Positions 1 to 5,157 of a stretch of 5,157 nucleotides of DNA are shown one piece after another (position 1 is the stretch's first letter; each line of letters begins with the position of its first letter). The notes below the pieces were generated by a model, which was given only the letters and a program-made list of their open reading frames with translations, was not told the DNA's origin and did not search any database. The position numbers and the translations under genes were made by a program. Where the stretch lies: NCBI GenBank assembly GCA_036266195.1, contig DATANP010000078.1, positions 1 through 5,157 of the forward strand. The letters are read 5' to 3'. The DNA comes from DATMER01 sp036266195. Its GTDB lineage: Bacteria; Acidobacteriota; Thermoanaerobaculia; Multivoradales; UBA5704.

Positions 1-1063
1 AGCGCTGCGCCAGAGGCAGGGTGAAGAGGCCCACGCCGCCATAGAGGTCGTAGGCCAGCTCGCCCTCCCACTCCCCCACCACCCGCTGCACGAGCTTCGG
101 CAGCAGGCCGCGATGGCCCTGGAAAAAGGAGCGGGCGTCATAGTAATAGGACAGGTCGCCCACCTGGAGCGAGACCTCGCCGTGCGGCAGGCCCGGGACC
201 GTGGGCGAGACGGTCACGGCGCCATCGCCGGCCGCGAGGTCGAGGCGGTTCGGGGCGCCGGCCTGGAGGTGGGTGGGCAGCTCGCGCAGCAGCTCGTCCA
301 GCTCGGGGACCAGGAGCGCGCAGTGCTGGACCGGGACGAGGTCCTTGGTGCCGCGCGCGTAGTAGCCGACCCGTACGCCGCCGCCCACGGGATCGACCTC
401 GGTGTGGACCTGGGTGCGCAGCCGGTAGCCCCACGGCTCCCCGGTGATCAGCTCGGCGTCCAGTGGCACGGTGACGCCGCCGAGGCGCGCCAGGGTCTCG
501 CGCACGGCTGCGGCCTTGAGCTGCGGCTGGATCTCGTCTTGAATGTGCTGGAGGTCGCAGATGCCGGTCGGGCTCAGCTCGGGGTACGGGTCGGGACGGC
601 GGGCCGGGCCCGACTCCAGGATCTCGAGGATCTCGGCCCGGCCGTAGTCCGGCCGGCGCTCGGCGATCCGGACGAGGAGGCGGTCGCCCGGCGCCGAGCG
701 CGGGATGAAGATCGGAATCCCTTCCCAGCGCGCCAACCCCTCGCCGCCGGCCACGAGCTTCTCGATGCGGACCTCCAGCTCCTCGACGTCGGTCAGGCGG
801 GCGCCGGGTGGAAGCGGTGCCGGGACGGACGTCTCCTGAGACTCGACCGGCGGCGCATCATCGCCGGGACTGCGGCGGAATGCCGGGCGCCGGGGGCCAC
901 GGGGACGTTCCCGGTCCTGGAACTTGCGGCGGTGGCCGGTGCGTTCGTCGCGGTCCCGGTGCTCACCACGCGGACGGCCCTGCCACGGCCGGCCGTCGCG
1001 ACCGGGCCTCCGCGGCCCCTGGCCACGACCGCCACCACCGCCTCCTGGTTCTCTTCCTCTCAT
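1..1063 (-). CDS. TRAM-domain class I SAM-dependent RNA methyltransferase, TrmA/RlmD (uracil-5) type; C-terminus outside window
   Basis: The first 354 codons are present; the gene continues past the left edge. Members of this family methylate C5 of uracil in tRNA or 23S rRNA using S-adenosylmethionine. Residues 1 to about 90 are a low-complexity, Arg/Gly/Pro-rich tail. A TRAM RNA-binding domain follows (about 96-152; GGEGLARWEG, then FIPRSAPGDRL). Next come CDLQHIQ, VGYYARGTKDLVPVQHC, the family's SFFQGHRGLL segment (about 312-321) and SAM motif I, DLYGGVGLFTLPLA (about 339-352). The catalytic Cys and Glu would lie in the missing part. The usual Cys-x5-CGGC iron-sulfur motif is reduced to GIC before DLQH, so a 4Fe-4S cluster looks unlikely. 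ATG at 1063 is the only ATG, GTG or TTG in this frame before the TRAM domain. It begins 4 bp after the upstream stop, with only a weak ribosome site, so translational coupling is likely. The target (tRNA U54 or 23S uracils) cannot be told from this fragment. Confidence 0.9.
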   Translation of the reverse strand, partial: MRGREPGGGGGGRGQGPRRPGRDGRPWQGRPRGEHRDRDERTGHRRKFQDRERPRGPRRPAFRRSPGDDAPPVESQETSVPAPLPPGARLTDVEELEVRIEKLVAGGEGLARWEGIPIFIPRSAPGDRLLVRIAERRPDYGRAEILEILESGPARRPDPYPELSPTGICDLQHIQDEIQPQLKAAAVRETLARLGGVTVPLDAELITGEPWGYRLRTQVHTEVDPVGGGVRVGYYARGTKDLVPVQHCALLVPELDELLRELPTHLQAGAPNRLDLAAGDGAVTVSPTVPGLPHGEVSLQVGDLSYYYDARSFFQGHRGLLPKLVQRVVGEWEGELAYDLYGGVGLFTLPLAQR

Positions 1064-1067
1064 AGGG

Positions 1068-1910
1068 TCAGTCTTCCGCCTCGATCAGGAAATGGACCCG
1101 CGAAGCCAGCTCCGGCATCTGCCTCTCGACCTCGGCCCGCAGGTCGGAGATCCGGTGCCGGCGCGAAAGGTGGTGCAACACCAGGGCCTGATTCCGGAAC
1201 CGGTCCGCCCGCGCCGCGATGTCGCCCAGGTGGAGATGCTTGAAGCGCTCCCCCTTGTCCCGGTGCTCCTCGCCGAGAAAGGTGCATTCCAGCATCAGCA
1301 CCCGGCTCTCGAAGAGCGCGGGCTCCAGCTCGAACACGCCTGGCCCGGTGTCGCCGCAGTAGGAGAGCCAGACCTCCTCCACCAGCTCGGAGGTATCCAC
1401 CCCCTGCCGGCGCAGCGCGATCAGCTCCTCCGGCGGCCGGCCGGCATGGGCCGGAGCCAGCCGGCGCCGGCCGCGGATCAGGTGGTAGCCGAGGGTCGGG
1501 ACCACGTGATCGACGGCGAACGCCTGCATGGCCATGTCCCGTCCCACGCTCACCCGGTCGCCCGGGCTGAGCGGGATGATGTCATACCGGTAGCTGGCGC
1601 GCTCCAGGCGCTCGGCCGCGGTGACCAGGAGCCTCAGCTCCTCCGCGATCGGCGCCGGGCAGAACACCCGGGTATGGACGAGCCGATGGAGCGAGCGCTG
1701 AGAGAGGACGTACGGGAGGCCGAGGACGTGGTCCAGGTGACCGTGGCTGAGGAAGACGTCCTGCGCCCCGGCGAGTTGCAGAGCGCCGCGGCCGGTGTCG
1801 AGGGCCAGGCCCGGCGGATGGACGCGGAACCAGGTCTCGTCGCCTGCCCGCGACCATCCTTCGATCCGGAGATCGCCGATCCGCAGCTCGATGGGGCGCA
1901 GAGGATGCAC
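1068..1910 (-). CDS. Ribonuclease Z-like metallo-beta-lactamase-fold hydrolase
   Basis: A 280-residue, probably cytoplasmic zinc-dependent hydrolase most like RNase Z, the endonuclease that trims tRNA precursors 3' of the discriminator base. Visible metal-site motifs are SHGHLDH (HxHxDH, residues 56-61), FAVDHVVPTLGY (His135), YCGDTGP (Asp187), LECTF (about 208-212), HLHLGD (His225 or His227) and LVLHHLSRRH (His247, where RNase Z usually has THFSSRY). The order and spacing fit RNase Z, and the length is near the E. coli enzyme (about 305). The HST motif is replaced by HLH and the terminal RY by RH, so a related MBL hydrolase remains possible. The GTG start at 1908-1910 lies 8 bp after the GAPDH stop. 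GGGAG upstream is spaced rather far, and an in-frame CTG slightly upstream would overlap the GAPDH gene, so the exact start is uncertain. It is the middle gene of the operon, followed after 4 bp by an RNA methyltransferase. Confidence 0.82.
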   Translation of the reverse strand: MHPLRPIELRIGDLRIEGWSRAGDETWFRVHPPGLALDTGRGALQLAGAQDVFLSHGHLDHVLGLPYVLSQRSLHRLVHTRVFCPAPIAEELRLLVTAAERLERASYRYDIIPLSPGDRVSVGRDMAMQAFAVDHVVPTLGYHLIRGRRRLAPAHAGRPPEELIALRRQGVDTSELVEEVWLSYCGDTGPGVFELEPALFESRVLMLECTFLGEEHRDKGERFKHLHLGDIAARADRFRNQALVLHHLSRRHRISDLRAEVERQMPELASRVHFLIEAED

Positions 1911-1918
1911 CGGACGGC

Positions 1919-2986
1919 TCAGATCTCCCGGTACAGCCAGCGGCGGATCGGCGACAGGCGGTTCTGCACGCTCTCCCAGTCCGGGTCGATCAGCCACAGG
2001 GTGGCCGCGACCGACGACAGCAGCGAGTTGCCGTCCTGGGGGGTGAAGCAGAAGCCGTAGACGCTCCGCTTGCGGCGCACGGTGACGGTGGGCAGGACGA
2101 TCACGGTCTGCGACAGGATGCGGCCATAGTAGCCATGGTCGCGGCCGAAGCTGAAGATCAGGTTGGCGTAGCGCTTGTCGGTGACCGCCACCCGCGGGTT
2201 GTCGCGCAGGCGCTGCTTGACCTCGTCGAGGGTCATGTCGCGGTTGAGCTCCAGGTTGAACCAGATCGAGTGCATGTACTGGGTGTTGAGCTTGACCGCG
2301 CTGGAGAAGAGGTCGAGGTCCTTGCTCAGGGTCTCGAACACGTGGTGGGCGTCGCGGGCATGGTGGGTGCCGAAGTCGGGGTCGTCGTGCTTGCCCACGT
2401 TCGGGGCCGGCACGAAGCTGTCGGCGGCCGAGACGTCGTTCGCCCGCCGCATGCAGACGAAGGTGCCGCGGTCGAGGCAGTACTCCTTGTCCGAGCCCTC
2501 GTCGCAGACCGTCTTGATCAGGGTGGTGATGTTGTGGGTGTTGCAGGAGACGATCTGGATGAAGCGGTCCTCTCCTGAGATGAGCGTCTCGTCGTTGACG
2601 CCGCGGGCGTAGGGCTTGCCGAAGCCGAACTCGCTGCCCTGGGCCAGGAAGCCCTTGGGGCCGCTGATGCCCTCGTAGAGCTTCTCCTTGTTCTGATTGC
2701 CGGCCGGGGTGCAGTCGAGCACCACGGTGGCGCGCTCCAGGGCCTCCCGCGCGTCGTAGGTGGGCTCGTGCCCGAGCCTCTCGAATTCGCCGCGGACGTC
2801 TTCGTCGACCGCGAGCTTCGCCCCGCGCTCCATCAGGTGCTTCAGCCGTGAACGGTCGGAGGCCAGCGGCGTCCGCTTGTGGAAGGTGACCTCGTCGATT
2901 CCCATCTTGTCGCGGAAATCGGTAAACAGGCCGATCAAGGGCTCCCCGATCGTGCCCGTGCCCACGATGTGGACAATCCTCTTCAT
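1919..2986 (-). CDS. gap: Type II (archaeal-type) glyceraldehyde-3-phosphate dehydrogenase
   Basis: A 355-residue protein of the archaeal GAPDH family, which interconverts glyceraldehyde 3-phosphate and 1,3-bisphosphoglycerate with NAD(P) in glycolysis or gluconeogenesis. The N-terminal Rossmann motif is VGTGTIGEPL (about 8-17). HKRTP (36-40), after the second strand, is basic and hints at NADP binding by inference. LDCTPAG (90-96) is a family hallmark. The catalytic Cys148 lies in SCNTHN, where archaeal enzymes usually read SCNTT. MRRAND (179-184) and THHARD (207-212, the catalytic His region, SHHGPD-like in archaea) follow. Length is slightly above the usual 335-340. ATG at 2986 is chosen because TGAGGG (2992-2997) sits 5 bp upstream; a GTG at 2998 would add four residues but has no ribosome site. 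It is the first gene of a minus-strand cluster, divergent from nrdJ. The changed active-site motif leaves a variant substrate or a non-phosphorylating role open. Confidence 0.88.
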   Translation of the reverse strand: MKRIVHIVGTGTIGEPLIGLFTDFRDKMGIDEVTFHKRTPLASDRSRLKHLMERGAKLAVDEDVRGEFERLGHEPTYDAREALERATVVLDCTPAGNQNKEKLYEGISGPKGFLAQGSEFGFGKPYARGVNDETLISGEDRFIQIVSCNTHNITTLIKTVCDEGSDKEYCLDRGTFVCMRRANDVSAADSFVPAPNVGKHDDPDFGTHHARDAHHVFETLSKDLDLFSSAVKLNTQYMHSIWFNLELNRDMTLDEVKQRLRDNPRVAVTDKRYANLIFSFGRDHGYYGRILSQTVIVLPTVTVRRKRSVYGFCFTPQDGNSLLSSVAATLWLIDPDWESVQNRLSPIRRWLYREI

Positions 2987-3049
2987 GAGTGCCCTCACTG
3001 GAAAAGTTGGACGATGCCCGCCTGGACAGCGCAGCGGTTGGGACGCTGG

Positions 3050-3058
3050 ACTTTAGCA
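3050..3058 (-). promoter_or_regulatory. Candidate extended -10 promoter for the gap-led operon
   Basis: Read on the minus strand, TGC-TAAAGT resembles an extended -10 element (TGn followed by 4 of 6 bases of TATAAT). Transcription would start near 3043, leaving a leader of about 57 nt before the ATG at 2986. No good -35 lies at normal spacing: CTGAAC is 22 bp upstream and a T-rich hexamer sits at 17 bp. An alternative promoter farther upstream cannot be excluded. Confidence 0.3.
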
Positions 3059-3152
3059 CACGGCATGCCAGAAAAAAGTTCAGCCGGATTTCCGCAGCTC
3101 CCCGCACCGGTAGATTTCGGCTCGCGCCCGGGCGGATCATTCTGTAAATCCT

Positions 3153-3193
3153 GCAAGCAAGGAGGAACGGGGCGAGGGCAAAGCTTGCCTTGC
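3153..3193. repeat. Imperfect inverted repeat upstream of the nrdJ promoter
   Basis: GCAAGCAAG (3153-3161) can pair with CTTGCCTTGC (3184-3193), giving nine base pairs with one bulged C around a loop of 22 nt. The loop side carries AGGAGG (3160-3165), but no start codon follows at a usable distance. The repeat lies upstream of the proposed nrdJ -35, so it would form RNA only if transcription starts farther away. It could be a protein-binding site or chance. Confidence 0.3.
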
Positions 3194-3223
3194 CGGAATT
3201 TCCGCCGGTTTTCCACTGGATTT

Positions 3224-3239
3224 CCACCTACAAGTGGGG
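3224..3239 (+). promoter_or_regulatory. Possible degenerate second NrdR site
   Basis: CCACCTACAAGTGG (3224-3237) has CCAC and GTGG arms like the strong palindrome downstream, but the gap between arms is 6 bp rather than 8. Its CCAC arm starts exactly 32 bp before the CCAC arm at 3256, three helical turns away. NrdR boxes commonly occur as tandem pairs about 31-32 bp apart. The core is poorly matched, so this is at most a weak accessory site. Confidence 0.25.
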
Positions 3240-3251
3240 TCGTTTCAGGGC

Positions 3252-3280
3252 TTGACCACTAGATCTAGTGGTTCTAAGCT
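3252..3280 (+). promoter_or_regulatory. Predicted sigma-70-type promoter of nrdJ
   Basis: The -35-like TTGACC (3252-3257) matches 5 of 6 bases of TTGACA. A spacer of exactly 17 bp precedes the -10-like TAAGCT (3275-3280), which keeps the most conserved T, A and final T. Transcription would start around 3287, giving a leader of about 50 nt. The spacer is almost filled by the NrdR-like palindrome, so a bound repressor would block RNA polymerase directly. Confidence 0.6.
3255..3272. promoter_or_regulatory. NrdR box (operator) in the nrdJ promoter
   Basis: ACCACTAGATCTAGTGGT is a perfect 18-bp palindrome. Its central 16 bp (3256-3271) fit the NrdR-box pattern acaCwAtATaTwGtgt, with mismatches mainly at the outermost bases and the symmetric g/c pair in the core. 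NrdR is the zinc-ribbon/ATP-cone repressor of ribonucleotide reductase genes and senses the dATP/ATP balance. Position between the promoter elements and ahead of a ribonucleotide reductase gene supports the call strongly. The nrdR gene itself is not in this window. Confidence 0.82.
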
Positions 3281-3323
3281 TCGGGAGTCGTACCCGTGGC
3301 AAGCCCGCCAGAATGAATCTCAT

Positions 3324-3330
3324 GGAGGAG
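3324..3330 (+). promoter_or_regulatory. Ribosome binding site that sets the nrdJ start
   Basis: GGAGGAG is a near-perfect Shine-Dalgarno sequence 6 bp before the ATG at 3337. In-frame ATGs at 3313 and 3322 have no such sequence upstream, and the ATG at 3322 overlaps the first G of this site, so 3337 is the preferred start. Confidence 0.75.
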
Positions 3331-3336
3331 ACGGAG

Positions 3337-5157
<1,821 letters not shown>

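Larger units (their letters stand above)
2987..3336. other. Divergent intergenic region between gap and nrdJ
   Basis: About 350 bp with no convincing gene; ORFs crossing it have no family resemblance and continue antisense into flanking genes. It is visibly less GC-rich than the coding sequence. It contains a candidate minus-strand promoter near 3050, a patch of weak inverted repeats at 3153-3206, and the nrdJ promoter with its NrdR-like operator (3252-3280). An imperfect motif recurs three times: CCGGATTTCCGC (3084-3095), CCGGAATTTCCGCC (3193-3206) and CTGGATTTCCAC (3216-3227). TTTCCAC also repeats 11 bp apart (3210-3216 and 3221-3227). Confidence 0.85.

Noticed and set aside
113..2060. Plus-strand open frames across 113-1243 and 924-2060
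   Set aside because: They are antisense to well-supported genes and have low-complexity composition with no recognisable domain.
3071..3096. Weak minus-strand terminator or attenuator: a short GC hairpin followed by six T residues
   Set aside because: The stem is short and bulged, and five bases separate it from the T run. It also sits between promoters, where termination of a known gene is not expected.
1922..3227. A long N-terminal extension of the MBL protein, since its frame is open back to 3227
   Set aside because: That stretch overlaps the GAPDH gene in another frame and translates to Arg/Pro-rich nonsense; recognisable MBL sequence begins only after the GAPDH stop.
3160..3262. Small leader peptide after AGGAGG at 3160-3165
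   Set aside because: No ATG or GTG lies within working distance. The nearest candidate, a TTG at 3185, is about 19 bp away and gives a featureless product of about 25 residues.
3281..3336. Cobalamin riboswitch controlling nrdJ
   Set aside because: B12 riboswitches often precede nrdJ, but the predicted leader is only about 50 nt. The sole B12-box-like string (TCCACTGG near 3212) lies upstream of the promoter.

Overview
This is a GC-rich bacterial chromosomal window, about two-thirds G+C by eye, with strong G/C preference at third codon positions. That composition is why long ORFs with no family resemblance open antisense to the real genes. The gene set is housekeeping: nucleotide reduction, RNA processing and modification, and central carbon metabolism. 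Nothing indicates phage, transposons, plasmid functions or CRISPR. A GC-rich bacterium with an adenosylcobalamin-dependent ribonucleotide reductase and an archaeal-type (type II) GAPDH would suit an uncultured soil or subsurface lineage such as Rokubacteria/Methylomirabilota, but that placement is a guess from gene content.

There are two divergent transcription units. On the minus strand, from about 2986 down to the left edge, three tightly packed genes form a probable operon. They are a type II glyceraldehyde-3-phosphate dehydrogenase (1919-2986), a ribonuclease Z-like metallo-beta-lactamase-fold protein (1068-1910), and a TRAM-domain SAM-dependent RNA methyltransferase of the TrmA/RlmD type (1063 to beyond position 1). 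The gaps are 8 and 4 bp, so translational coupling is likely. The last two genes both point to RNA maturation; how GAPDH relates to them is unclear.

On the plus strand, nrdJ starts at about 3337 and runs off the right edge. It encodes the class II (vitamin B12-dependent) ribonucleotide reductase, and all the catalytic residues expected in this part of the protein are visible.

The divergent intergenic region (2987-3336) holds the best regulatory signal. An 18-bp perfect palindrome, ACCACTAGATCTAGTGGT (3255-3272), matches the NrdR-box pattern. It overlaps the last bases of a -35-like TTGACC and fills most of the 17-bp spacer before a -10-like TAAGCT. This is the arrangement expected if NrdR represses nrdJ. 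A degenerate half-site lies 32 bp upstream. No cobalamin riboswitch fits in the short leader. The window is therefore mostly ordinary. The points worth following are the NrdR operator, the divergent GAPDH active-site motif, and the Arg/Gly-rich tail and lost cysteines of the methyltransferase.
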